Shown piece after piece: positions 1 through 7,233 of a DNA stretch of 16,220 nucleotides. The stretch comes from UBA12567 sp964598425 (GTDB lineage: Bacteria; Planctomycetota; Phycisphaerae; Phycisphaerales; SM1A02). A program made the position numbers and the translations under genes. The DNA lies in assembly GCA_964598425.1 (NCBI GenBank), contig CAZRBV010000044.1, positions 1 to 16,220 on the forward strand, read 5' to 3'. Under the pieces are notes generated by a model that saw only the letters and a list, made by a program, of their open reading frames with translations, had not been told where the DNA came from and searched no databases. Numbering within the stretch: position 1 is the stretch's first letter; each line of letters starts with the position of its first letter.

Positions 1-56
1 GTGAAGCCCGGGCCGCCGATGATACTGCTACGCGGGAAAGTAGGTCATTGCCGACT
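1..56 (+). rRNA. rrf: 5S ribosomal RNA, 3' end (partial)
   Basis: The first bases match the conserved 3' half of bacterial 5S rRNA. GTGAA, then GCCGATGATACTG, then GGGAAAGTAGGTCATTGCCG line up in order with the E. coli 5S segments GTGAAACGCCG, GCCGATGGTAGTG and GAGAGTAGGGAACTGCCAGGC. The 5' part lies outside the window, so the gene is partial. The exact 3' end is uncertain by a few bases because the partner strand of the terminal helix is missing. A strong terminator follows within about five bases, as expected for the last gene of an rRNA operon. Confidence 0.88.
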
Positions 57-60
57 CTTT

Positions 61-101
61 GACCCCGGTCGTGGAAACACGATCGGGGTCACTTCATTTT
101 T
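61..101 (+). terminator. Rho-independent terminator after 5S rRNA
   Basis: A 13-bp stem (61-73 pairing with 78-90, one G-U wobble) closes a GAAA tetraloop at 74-77. It is followed by ACTTCATTTTT. It sits directly after the 5S 3' end on the same strand, so it most likely ends an rRNA operon transcript. Confidence 0.9.
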
Positions 102-407
102 GGCGCGGGGTTGTTCGCGGAGCGGGGCGTCGGGCCCCCAGGCGTGGCGGGGGGCTGCGCCGTCCTCGCTCCACGGCCCATAGAGGGCCGCGTCGCTCGG
201 CCGTCATGGCCCCGCACCACGCCTGCCACCCTTGTGTCCAAGCTCCGCTCAGACCCGTGGCCCATGTGCGGCGGGATCCACTTCGGCGGTGTCCGATTGT
301 GTGGCTCGGTTGATGCCAATGTGCGAGGATTGTCTTGGGGCATGGTGGCGAGGGCGTTACTGTTGGAGCAGCGTGGGAGCCCAATCGGGATTGGAAGGAG
401 TGGAATC
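102..407. other. Intergenic region between rRNA terminator and first CDS
   Basis: About 300 bases with no convincing gene. A small hairpin (CGGCCC 174-179 with GGGCCG 185-190) is visible, but I find no clear -35/-10 pair. An open frame runs upstream through this region from TTG at 111, but it has no ribosome binding site and its translation there does not look like a protein. The real gene starts at 408. A promoter for that gene must lie here, but I cannot place it. Confidence 0.5.
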
Positions 408-2294
408 GTGCCAGAAGTGAGATGTTGGCAGTCTGTGACTGCCGGCTGTGTGATGGGGCTGGTTGTGTGCGGTCTGGCGTGCGGGGCCTCTCGCCCTAGC
501 GAGGACTGCCTGCAGGAGCACGCGAGTTCGCATGATTTTGATCAGGTGCGTGCTGAGGCGTGCGCCAACGATGCAGGGTTGCCAAACGACGGCGGGTCAT
601 TCTGTGTGCCGACGTCCGTGACGCACTGGCTGGCGTGGCTGAACCAGAATGGGTTTGTGTGGGCCATGCCAGGGAGCGACGGAGAAATCCGAGACTGGTC
701 TGCCGCCGATCAGTACAGCAACGTCACTGAGGCGATCAGGGCCATGGGGGTCCTGATGGAGACCAATCCAAGCGGTGGAACGCGTTCCAGCGTCCCGGTC
801 ATCGAGTATTTGAATGGGCTGTACGAGGACAGGTTCTATACGGCTCGGCAGGATTGCACCGTCGACGACCCCACCAAGATTGATGCGCGTCACATGCACG
901 GACTGTTCAAGGTTGGAGCTATGCCGTATCTCGCCATCGCGTGGTACAGAAAGGCACAGGTTGACGGGGAAACTCGGTGGAGCTCAAGCGGCTCACATGT
1001 GGCGAGCCTCCCCAAGGTGGACGTGTGCGGCGAGAGCGACCAGATTTTCATCAACGACCCGGGCAGTGGCGGCTCAAACCGGTGCACACAGTCTGCATAT
1101 GCGTCGCACGCCACGGGGCTGACTCCGCGCGGAGATGTTCCGTGGATGTGGCCCAAAGATGCCGGGCCATTTGCAGGCGAGCGATTGACCATCGACAGGT
1201 ATCACAGAGAAGCACAGGGACGAACAGGTGTACTGCAGGGCGTGCGATCGATCTACCCTTCGCAGACGCTCTGGACGGACCTCGGAATCCTGTATCGGAA
1301 GTGGTCACCGCTGGATTGGATCGACGAATTGCAGCCCATCGATCTGGTCGGTCTCAACATCTCTCGATTCGCTCTTCTGGCAAATGGATTCCAGTTTGCC
1401 CTGGTGGTGCATTCGACGCGTGGTGACACAGAGGCGTGGGTGCATGACGAGGCATCCGGGTCGACCGTACTGCTTTCAGAGCTTTCCTCACCCGACGCGC
1501 AGGTTGCGACCGGGCGGCTTGGCGATGTCTTTTTCGCCAGCGATGAGAAGTTGCACCACTGGCGAATGGGATGGGTTGATGATTCGCTCTCCCCGCTTCC
1601 CGAGGCGATCGGCGTAGAGTCCCTTGCCGCACCGCTCATGGCAATGGTCTACGACGATTCGAGGGACCAGCTTACAGGCATCGAATCCGATGGCGTGACC
1701 ATTGCTCGATATGAGCTTGATGGAGATCTGGTCGGACGCTGGCCCTTGCCTGCTGGCGTGATGTGCGAGTCATCAGAACTTGCGCAGCTTGGTCCAGATG
1801 GACAGATCCTGATCGGTCGGAAGACTGCAGGAGAGATCGATGTAGTCAAGGTGAATCCATTCGACGCATCCGACATGTGGCTTGCAGAGACGTGGACACT
1901 GCCTGTGATCCACGACCTGCGTGGATTCGATGTGATCCCGAGTGGTCTGGTGGTCAATGATGGAGGCTGGACACGGGTGTTCAAGAACGACGGGGTCTGG
2001 TCGGACAACCTCGGGCACTACCTGGCGGGACATCAGGCTGACGGCGCGATCCGGTATCCCCGCAATCGTGATGGCGGCCTGGGTGAGGACGAGCATGACG
2101 GCACGCCGCCCCGACCGCAGTGCCTTGGCGACGCCACGCTTGATGAGATTGTTGACATTGCTGATTTGCTGGTTGTTCTGGAGGCATGGAATCAAACCGG
2201 GGGCGTGGCAGACCTTGACTGGAACGGGGTCGTCGACATCGCGGATGTACTTGAGGTGGTCGCCGGGTTTGGCGGCTGCGAGGGCAGCCCCTGA
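408..2294 (+). CDS. Secreted C39-like peptidase-fold protein with dockerin-like C-terminus
   Basis: A 628-residue exported protein. GTG at 408 is preceded by GGAAGGAG (393-400) at good spacing and is followed by a hydrophobic signal segment (residues 8-27, ending LACGA). Residues 63-220 resemble a papain-fold C39-like domain. They contain a candidate nucleophile Cys66 in CVPTS, His197 in GSHVASL and Asn216-Asp217 in FINDPG, the usual Cys-His-Asp/Asn order. The middle (about 270-560) is beta-rich with no motif I recognise. Residues 571-628 carry two dockerin-like calcium loops (GDATLDEIVDIADLL and ADLDWNGVVDIADVL) and end in a GC-type tail, seen again in the beta-helix protein at 7234-10086. 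In cellulosomes dockerins bind cohesins; in planctomycetes the partner is not established. The substrate is unknown, and peptidase activity is inferred only from the motif order. Confidence 0.8.
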   Translation: MPEVRCWQSVTAGCVMGLVVCGLACGASRPSEDCLQEHASSHDFDQVRAEACANDAGLPNDGGSFCVPTSVTHWLAWLNQNGFVWAMPGSDGEIRDWSAADQYSNVTEAIRAMGVLMETNPSGGTRSSVPVIEYLNGLYEDRFYTARQDCTVDDPTKIDARHMHGLFKVGAMPYLAIAWYRKAQVDGETRWSSSGSHVASLPKVDVCGESDQIFINDPGSGGSNRCTQSAYASHATGLTPRGDVPWMWPKDAGPFAGERLTIDRYHREAQGRTGVLQGVRSIYPSQTLWTDLGILYRKWSPLDWIDELQPIDLVGLNISRFALLANGFQFALVVHSTRGDTEAWVHDEASGSTVLLSELSSPDAQVATGRLGDVFFASDEKLHHWRMGWVDDSLSPLPEAIGVESLAAPLMAMVYDDSRDQLTGIESDGVTIARYELDGDLVGRWPLPAGVMCESSELAQLGPDGQILIGRKTAGEIDVVKVNPFDASDMWLAETWTLPVIHDLRGFDVIPSGLVVNDGGWTRVFKNDGVWSDNLGHYLAGHQADGAIRYPRNRDGGLGEDEHDGTPPRPQCLGDATLDEIVDIADLLVVLEAWNQTGGVADLDWNGVVDIADVLEVVAGFGGCEGSP

Positions 2295-2403
2295 GGCGGC
2301 CTGTGAGGACATCGCCGAGGCTGCTGGGTCTGGTGCACACGGGCCGCTACCATAGGAGACCGTTGAAGAATTCTCGGCGGTAGCCACATTGGAGCCTGAT
2401 GCC

Positions 2404-3729
2404 ATGCGCACACTCGGTATTGGATTGATTCTCTCAGCGGCTCTTTGCTGCGCAGTTGTTTCCGGGCAGGCCCTGGCCGGCGATGCCGTGAAGGTGCAGA
2501 TGGCCGACGGCGGAACCTGGCGAGGCACGACCGGTGATCGTGTTCGAGTGGTCTATCTCGATCGGAGCATTCGGCGAACCGTCGAGGGGACGCTTGAGCG
2601 AGTCAGTGACGGTTGGCTGGAGATGACCGGGGACAACGGCAAACGGCTGCCACCGATCTACAGTGCAGATGTTCAGGAGATCGAGCGGTTGGAGGACGAC
2701 GGCGGCGGAGGGCAGGACACGTCAGCCGCGAGCGACGATGCGTCAGATTCTGGCAACCAGCCTTCAGACGCTTCTACTGAGGCGAAGGAAGGCGACGATG
2801 GCGAGATTGACGAATCGATTCGCCCCACGTTCATTCTTCCACTGACGGGCATGGTCGGTTTGGAGTTTCGCGCCGAGGAAATTGAAGCGATTACCAAACA
2901 GGCGGACGAGCTTGGGCCTGGCCAGACCATTGTGCTGGAAATCAACTCTGGAGGTGGGTACGTCGCTGAGTGGGCCATGATTCGAGACGCAATCTACGAA
3001 GCGCAAAAGAGACATCGCCTGGTCGCTTGGGTGATTGACGGGACGTCCGCAGCGGGAATGACGACGCTGTGTTGCGATGTCATCGTGATGCAGAGCCGTG
3101 GTCACTTCGGCTCGATTACGACGTTGGCGGGAGGTCCATCAATGCCAGTGGGGTATCAGGTCAATGGTGCGCGCCGGTACATCGAGCCGGTACTGCGGGC
3201 ATCCGGGCGGAGCCCGAAGTTGGGTATCCCCTTCAAGACAGGAGAGGCTGGGAAACTCTCACTGCTTTCGTACTCCAAGGATCCTGAAACCGGCGACGTC
3301 ACGTGGTACCAGAGTCATGAAGGCGATGTGATCATGAATGGCCCCGGAGAGGTACTCGGCTTTGACGCTGGTCAGGCAATTGACTGTGGTCTTGCTATTG
3401 GTGAGGCTGACACCGAGGAGGAACTCGGAATCCTGCTGAATCAGGGCGGATGGCGCGAAGTAGGGACCGGGCGCGAGCTTCATGAGAAGTGGAACGATCT
3501 GGTCAAGCGGTGCCAGAAGTCGATCCAGTTCTCGATGAAGGAGTTTGGGGAGCTGGGGGATGACGAGCAGTCACTCCGCAAGAAGATCAAGATCGTGGAG
3601 CAATGGCTGCGTTGGTACCGAGATGCTGCCAACGTGCCCACGGCGATGGGTTTCTACAGTCGCGCGCAACTCAAGCAGATGCTGATCATGATGAGGGAGC
3701 AGCTGCGGGAAATGCAAGAGGACGGCTAG
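2404..3729 (+). CDS. Exported SppA/ClpP-fold serine protease-like protein
   Basis: A 441-residue protein. ATG at 2404 has GGAG nine bases upstream and begins a clear signal peptide (residues 1-26, cleavage likely after QALA). A small beta-rich domain (about 27-95) is followed by a disordered linker rich in Asp, Glu, Ser and Gly (about 96-139). Residues 142-300 look like the ClpP/crotonase fold used by SppA and NfeD proteases: IVLEINSGGG (177-185) followed by DGTSAAGMTTL, with Ser215 as candidate nucleophile. Lys272 in ASGRSPKLG resembles the place of the SppA general-base lysine, but that assignment is inference. The C-terminal 100 residues are charged and helical. There is no transmembrane anchor beyond the signal. 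A short gap to the gene upstream allows co-transcription. Substrate unknown; a catalytically inactive homologue is possible. Confidence 0.75.
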   Translation: MRTLGIGLILSAALCCAVVSGQALAGDAVKVQMADGGTWRGTTGDRVRVVYLDRSIRRTVEGTLERVSDGWLEMTGDNGKRLPPIYSADVQEIERLEDDGGGGQDTSAASDDASDSGNQPSDASTEAKEGDDGEIDESIRPTFILPLTGMVGLEFRAEEIEAITKQADELGPGQTIVLEINSGGGYVAEWAMIRDAIYEAQKRHRLVAWVIDGTSAAGMTTLCCDVIVMQSRGHFGSITTLAGGPSMPVGYQVNGARRYIEPVLRASGRSPKLGIPFKTGEAGKLSLLSYSKDPETGDVTWYQSHEGDVIMNGPGEVLGFDAGQAIDCGLAIGEADTEEELGILLNQGGWREVGTGRELHEKWNDLVKRCQKSIQFSMKEFGELGDDEQSLRKKIKIVEQWLRWYRDAANVPTAMGFYSRAQLKQMLIMMREQLREMQEDG

Positions 3730-3738
3730 ACCACCACA

Positions 3739-3753
3739 GTGACCGCGGGTCAC
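3739..3753. repeat. Inverted repeat GTGACC-GCG-GGTCAC between convergent genes
   Basis: A perfect 6-bp stem with a 3-base loop lies in the 47-bp gap between two convergent genes (stops at 3729 and 3777). It has no T-tract, so it is not a classic terminator. Because it is symmetric it could serve both strands. A near-identical copy lies at 3824-3838. Confidence 0.55.
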
Positions 3754-3776
3754 GTCATGCCGTTGTCACGAACGAC

Positions 3777-4754
3777 TTAGCGAATCGCAGGCTCTGTCAA
3801 CCTCTGTGGCGCAGAGCAACAGCGTGACCGGCGGTCACCGCTGCGGCCTGGCGCGGCCATGTATTGGTGGATTTCCGCGAATCGCTCGAGCATGGGATAG
3901 GTGTGTGCACTTTGGAGTGGGTGCAGCGGCTTCGAGGTTGTGAGCAGTCGATAGCCCGTGGGATCCATACCGGGGAGCCGCTCGATATCGACTGCCGACG
4001 CCGCTGTAGGATCCATCAGTACGTGCAGATTGCCGTGCAGAACAAACGTGTACGGCTTGTTGTCTCGCGCATGGTAGAAAGCGAAGTAGCGATTCCGAGG
4101 GGTGACTGATCCGTCGAGAAGCCACTCACTCGGTTGGTAGGTCCGCGTGGCTATATCGACCGTGGTCGTCTGGTCACGATCGAATGGGCCCGCGTACATG
4201 GCAACTCGCGCAACGAGGTGGTCACGCGCGATCAACGCCGCGTTCCCGGCTCCCTGGGAGTGACCTGCCACAACAATCTGTTCCCACCGCGGTTCGCCCT
4301 CTTCGTCAAGCCAGCGAAGCCAGCCCATGTCGGGGTGCGATTCGTTCAGCTCGTACAACAGGGACCGCAGCAGGCCAACAACCGATTGCTCGGGCGGGCA
4401 GTCGATGAGGTCGGACGTATCGATTCCATAGATCCGCTCCAGCCGAGCTGACTCCATGCAGTGCGGATCTTTGGAATCGTGGCAGTAGTCGCTGATGGTG
4501 CCGTTGTTCTGATATGCCAGTCCAATGCCACGAAGGCCAGCCGACGCTGCTCCTTCCAGCACCCACTGGCAACGAACCTCAGGGAGTTGCCCTGATCCTG
4601 GCATGAACAGATAGAGGTACTCGGCATCGTCGTGCTGAGGGTCCCACATGACCCAGTGGTCACCGTGAGTTTCGAACGCAACGTGGTCGGATGGGCTGCC
4701 CGCTGCGTGGGGCGTGATTACGAACAGCATCGAAGTCAACATGGCTATGCTCAT
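3777..4754 (-). CDS. Secreted alpha/beta hydrolase
   Basis: A 325-residue exported hydrolase. ATG at 4754 is chosen because GAGGAG sits six bases upstream; a TTG two codons earlier would abut that site. Residues 1-19 form a signal peptide. The nucleophile elbow is GHSQG (164-168, Ser166) after the strand EQIVVA. Asp231 (HARDN) and His284 (SAHTYP) are plausible acid and base. LFMPGSG (49-55) fits the oxyanion-loop position. The layout recalls a family of secreted bacterial hydrolases (the BPSS1187 type), but I am not certain of that family. The last 23 residues are basic, low in structure, and read through a palindrome at 3824-3838. It is the second gene after the membrane protein at 5234-4776, with a 21-bp gap, so the two are probably one operon. 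Substrate unknown. Confidence 0.82.
   Translation of the reverse strand: MSIAMLTSMLFVITPHAAGSPSDHVAFETHGDHWVMWDPQHDDAEYLYLFMPGSGQLPEVRCQWVLEGAASAGLRGIGLAYQNNGTISDYCHDSKDPHCMESARLERIYGIDTSDLIDCPPEQSVVGLLRSLLYELNESHPDMGWLRWLDEEGEPRWEQIVVAGHSQGAGNAALIARDHLVARVAMYAGPFDRDQTTTVDIATRTYQPSEWLLDGSVTPRNRYFAFYHARDNKPYTFVLHGNLHVLMDPTAASAVDIERLPGMDPTGYRLLTTSKPLHPLQSAHTYPMLERFAEIHQYMAAPGRSGDRRSRCCSAPQRLTEPAIR
3824..3838. repeat. Inverted repeat GTGACC-GGC-GGTCAC inside hydrolase 3' end
   Basis: A second copy of the GTGACC/GGTCAC dyad with a 3-base loop, 85 bases from the first. It lies inside the hydrolase reading frame, in the basic C-terminal extension. The shared arms and loop length suggest a common origin or role. 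Confidence 0.5.
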
Positions 4755-4775
4755 CAGCAACTCCTCACTTCCCCA

Positions 4776-5234
4776 TCAGGCGGCATCCGGGCCAGCGGTC
4801 CGCACCAAACCGGGGGGGGTGGTTTGATCTCGGGCGGTGGGAGTGGGCGTCATCGACGTAAAAGCCGCCCAGGCGAGCACGCAACCAGCGATCACAGCCA
4901 GCAACCCGGTCGCAACGTGAAGGCTCGCTGCTGTCGATGCTCGCCGCGGGGCGAGCCTGAGCATCATCGGGGGAACGAGCAGCCACAGGGATCCCTTGGC
5001 AATCATGATCCAACCCACAACGGCCGTGATGATCAGCGGACCCTCAGTGGGTGGCCCGGAAAGTACGACGGCGAGACCAAGGAGTAGACCGATACTTCCG
5101 CTGAGCAAGCCCATCGCTGCCGGATGCCGACTCGTGAGTGAGCCGGTGATCATGTCTGCCCAGGTACCGGACCACAAGACATTCGAGAGTCCCACAGCAA
5201 TCAGCATGACGGCAACGATCTGAGCGGTCAACAT
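4776..5234 (-). CDS. Four-helix integral membrane protein, family unknown
   Basis: A 152-residue protein. ATG at 5234 is favoured by GGAGG nine bases upstream; an open extension to 5309 has no such site and reads as a polar, unlikely N-terminus. Four hydrophobic segments are visible at about residues 4-21, 39-59, 66-89 and 106-126, with short polar loops and a Pro/Thr-rich tail (127-152). I see no catalytic or ligand motif and do not recognise the family. It is followed 21 bp later by the secreted hydrolase gene on the same strand and diverges from the cstA-type transporter gene, with 106 bp between starts. A functional link to either neighbour is only suggested by position. Confidence 0.7.
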   Translation of the reverse strand: MLTAQIVAVMLIAVGLSNVLWSGTWADMITGSLTSRHPAAMGLLSGSIGLLLGLAVVLSGPPTEGPLIITAVVGWIMIAKGSLWLLVPPMMLRLAPRRASTAASLHVATGLLAVIAGCVLAWAAFTSMTPTPTARDQTTPPGLVRTAGPDAA

Positions 5235-5301
5235 GGCGGCTGTCCTCCAAGTACTCCGACGGGTGACCGATGGTAGCGATCGAGATTGACCTGCAGGTGG
5301 C

Positions 5302-5310
5302 TGATACACT
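5302..5310 (+). promoter_or_regulatory. Candidate extended -10 promoter for cstA
   Basis: TGATACACT reads as an extended -10 (TG, one base, TACACT) 30 bases before the GTG start of cstA. A TTGACC at 5286-5291 is too close (13-base spacer) to be a normal -35. This is the divergent intergenic region, so the oppositely oriented promoter should also lie here but is not evident. Confidence 0.35.
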
Positions 5311-5340
5311 CGGCTGCGGTATCTGGAGGAGGTTCCTCGC

Positions 5341-7170
5341 GTGAGTACACTCCTGCTGGCGGTTGGCGCCGCTGTCGGATTTATTCTGGCCTACAGGCTG
5401 TACGGTCGGTGGCTCGGCGCGAGGATCTTCGATCTTCGCGGCGATCGCCAGTGTCCATCCAAAGCACTTGAGGATGGTGTCGATTACGTCCCGACGCCTC
5501 GAAGCGTCGTGTTTGGCCATCATTTCACGTCAATTGCGGGAACTGGGCCGATCGTCGGTCCGGCCATCGCGGTCATGTGGGGATGGCTGCCCGCACTTCT
5601 ATGGGTTGTGTTCGGCTCGATCTTCATAGGAGCGGTGCACGATCTGGGCAGCCTCATCGTCAGCATTCGCAGCGAAGGGCGGACGATCGGTGATGTCGCG
5701 GGGCGCATGCTCAATCCAAGGGTGCGGCTGCTCTTTCTGAGCATTCTCTTCATCGGACTCACCATCGTTCTGGCAATCTTCGGCCTTGTGATCGCGGCGG
5801 TCTTTCGAATGTTTCCGGCGGCCATTTTTCCGTGTGTTGTACAGATTCCACTTGCGATCTGTGTTGGTGTCGTGCTTCGCCGCAAGGGCAAAGGGTTGTT
5901 TCTGCCGTCAGCTGCAGCGCTGATTCTTATGTATGTGTCTGTCGCTTTCGGAGACGTGGGATTGCTCGGCGCATTCAATGCGAGCCTCTCGGCGTGGCCG
6001 GTCATGGTCTGGGTACTGGTGCTGCTGGCCTACTGTTTCGTCGCGTCTGTGCTTCCGATCGGGGTGCTGCTGCAGCCTCGCGATTACATCAACGCGCTGC
6101 AGCTGGTCACCGCGCTCGGACTGGTGGCGACCGGGCTGGTGGTGGCAGGCGTGTTGGGCGGCGCGCCAGTTGATGGGGTACGACCGACCCTCGAGTTGGC
6201 CGCCCCGATGTTCGACTTCGATCCAGCGGGTGCGCCCGCCATGCTGCCGTTTCTGTTCATCACCATTGCGTGTGGAGCGATCAGCGGATTTCACTGCCTG
6301 GTGGCAAGCGGAACAAGCAGCAAGCAGTTGAAGCGTGAGACTGACGCCGTTGCGGTTGGATACGGTGCGATGATTCTGGAGGGCTTTCTCGCAGTCATCG
6401 TCATCCTGGCATGCGCTGCGGGACTCGGCCTGGGAGTGCCGGGAGGGGACGAGCAGCTGGTGACAGGCGGGGCGGCGTGGGAGCTTCGGTATGCCTCGTG
6501 GGATGCCGCCGGTGGCTTGGGCGCGAAGATCGCCGCATTCGTTGACGGGTCATCGAATTTTCTGGCGTCACTCTCGATTCCGCAGAATGTGGCCGTCGCG
6601 TTGATGGGTGTACTCGTGGCATCATTTGCAGGGACAACGCTCGACACCGCGTGCCGGCTTCAACGATATGTCGTGCAGGAACTGATATCCACGGCAGACC
6701 GCGGCGACGGGAGGATCCGGCGAGCAGCGTGGTCGCTGCGAGGTCGGTATGGCGCGACGACCATTGCGGTCGGACTGGGTGTTCTGCTGGCTGCGGTACC
6801 GGCATCGGGAGGACCTTGGACGTGGGACTCGATGGGCACCGGCGGCCTGGTTCTCTGGCCGCTTTTCGGAGCGACCAATCAGTTGCTCGCCGGCCTCGCG
6901 TTCCTGGTGATAGCGTTCTTCCTGCGGCGAAGCGGGAAGCCGGTCTGGTTTCTGTATCTGCCGATGCTCTTCATGTTGCTCGTTCCGGTCTGGGCGCTTG
7001 GTTCCCAGGTGTTTCTCGGCACCGGATCAGAAGAGGCCTGGACAGCCCAGGGGCGGTGGCTGTTGGTCTGCATCGGCGTGGGAACGCTGGCTATTGAGGG
7101 CTGGATGGTTCTCGAGGCCGTCCTGCTTTGGCCTCAATTGCGGAAAAAGGCATCCGATTTGCGCGCATAG
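5341..7170 (+). CDS. cstA: CstA-family carbon starvation / pyruvate or peptide transporter
   Basis: A 609-residue inner-membrane transporter. GTG at 5341 has GGAGGAGG (5325-5332) at proper spacing. The N-terminal half carries the CstA signature block: YVPTPRSVVFGHHFTSIAG, GPIVGPAIA, then FIGAVHDLGSL. About 15 hydrophobic helices follow, with the conserved QLKRETDAVAVGYGAMILEG region and the C-terminal GATNQLLAGLAF segment. It is shorter than E. coli CstA (701 residues) but within the family range. Members import pyruvate or peptides during carbon limitation (E. coli CstA, BtsT); the actual substrate here cannot be read from sequence. No sensor kinase or regulator of the BtsSR kind lies nearby. 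The next gene begins 63 bp downstream on the same strand with no clear terminator between. Confidence 0.95.
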   Translation: MSTLLLAVGAAVGFILAYRLYGRWLGARIFDLRGDRQCPSKALEDGVDYVPTPRSVVFGHHFTSIAGTGPIVGPAIAVMWGWLPALLWVVFGSIFIGAVHDLGSLIVSIRSEGRTIGDVAGRMLNPRVRLLFLSILFIGLTIVLAIFGLVIAAVFRMFPAAIFPCVVQIPLAICVGVVLRRKGKGLFLPSAAALILMYVSVAFGDVGLLGAFNASLSAWPVMVWVLVLLAYCFVASVLPIGVLLQPRDYINALQLVTALGLVATGLVVAGVLGGAPVDGVRPTLELAAPMFDFDPAGAPAMLPFLFITIACGAISGFHCLVASGTSSKQLKRETDAVAVGYGAMILEGFLAVIVILACAAGLGLGVPGGDEQLVTGGAAWELRYASWDAAGGLGAKIAAFVDGSSNFLASLSIPQNVAVALMGVLVASFAGTTLDTACRLQRYVVQELISTADRGDGRIRRAAWSLRGRYGATTIAVGLGVLLAAVPASGGPWTWDSMGTGGLVLWPLFGATNQLLAGLAFLVIAFFLRRSGKPVWFLYLPMLFMLLVPVWALGSQVFLGTGSEEAWTAQGRWLLVCIGVGTLAIEGWMVLEAVLLWPQLRKKASDLRA

Positions 7171-7233
7171 AACGTGGTCTGAGCTGTTTCTTCAGTGGTC
7201 GAGGCCAGTCTCGGCCGCTCAAGGAGGACTGCT

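Noticed and set aside
111..407. A 99-codon upstream extension of the first gene from TTG 111.
   Set aside because: It begins just after the 5S terminator, has no ribosome binding site, and reads as Arg/Gly/Pro-rich noise; GTG 408 has a strong site and a signal peptide.
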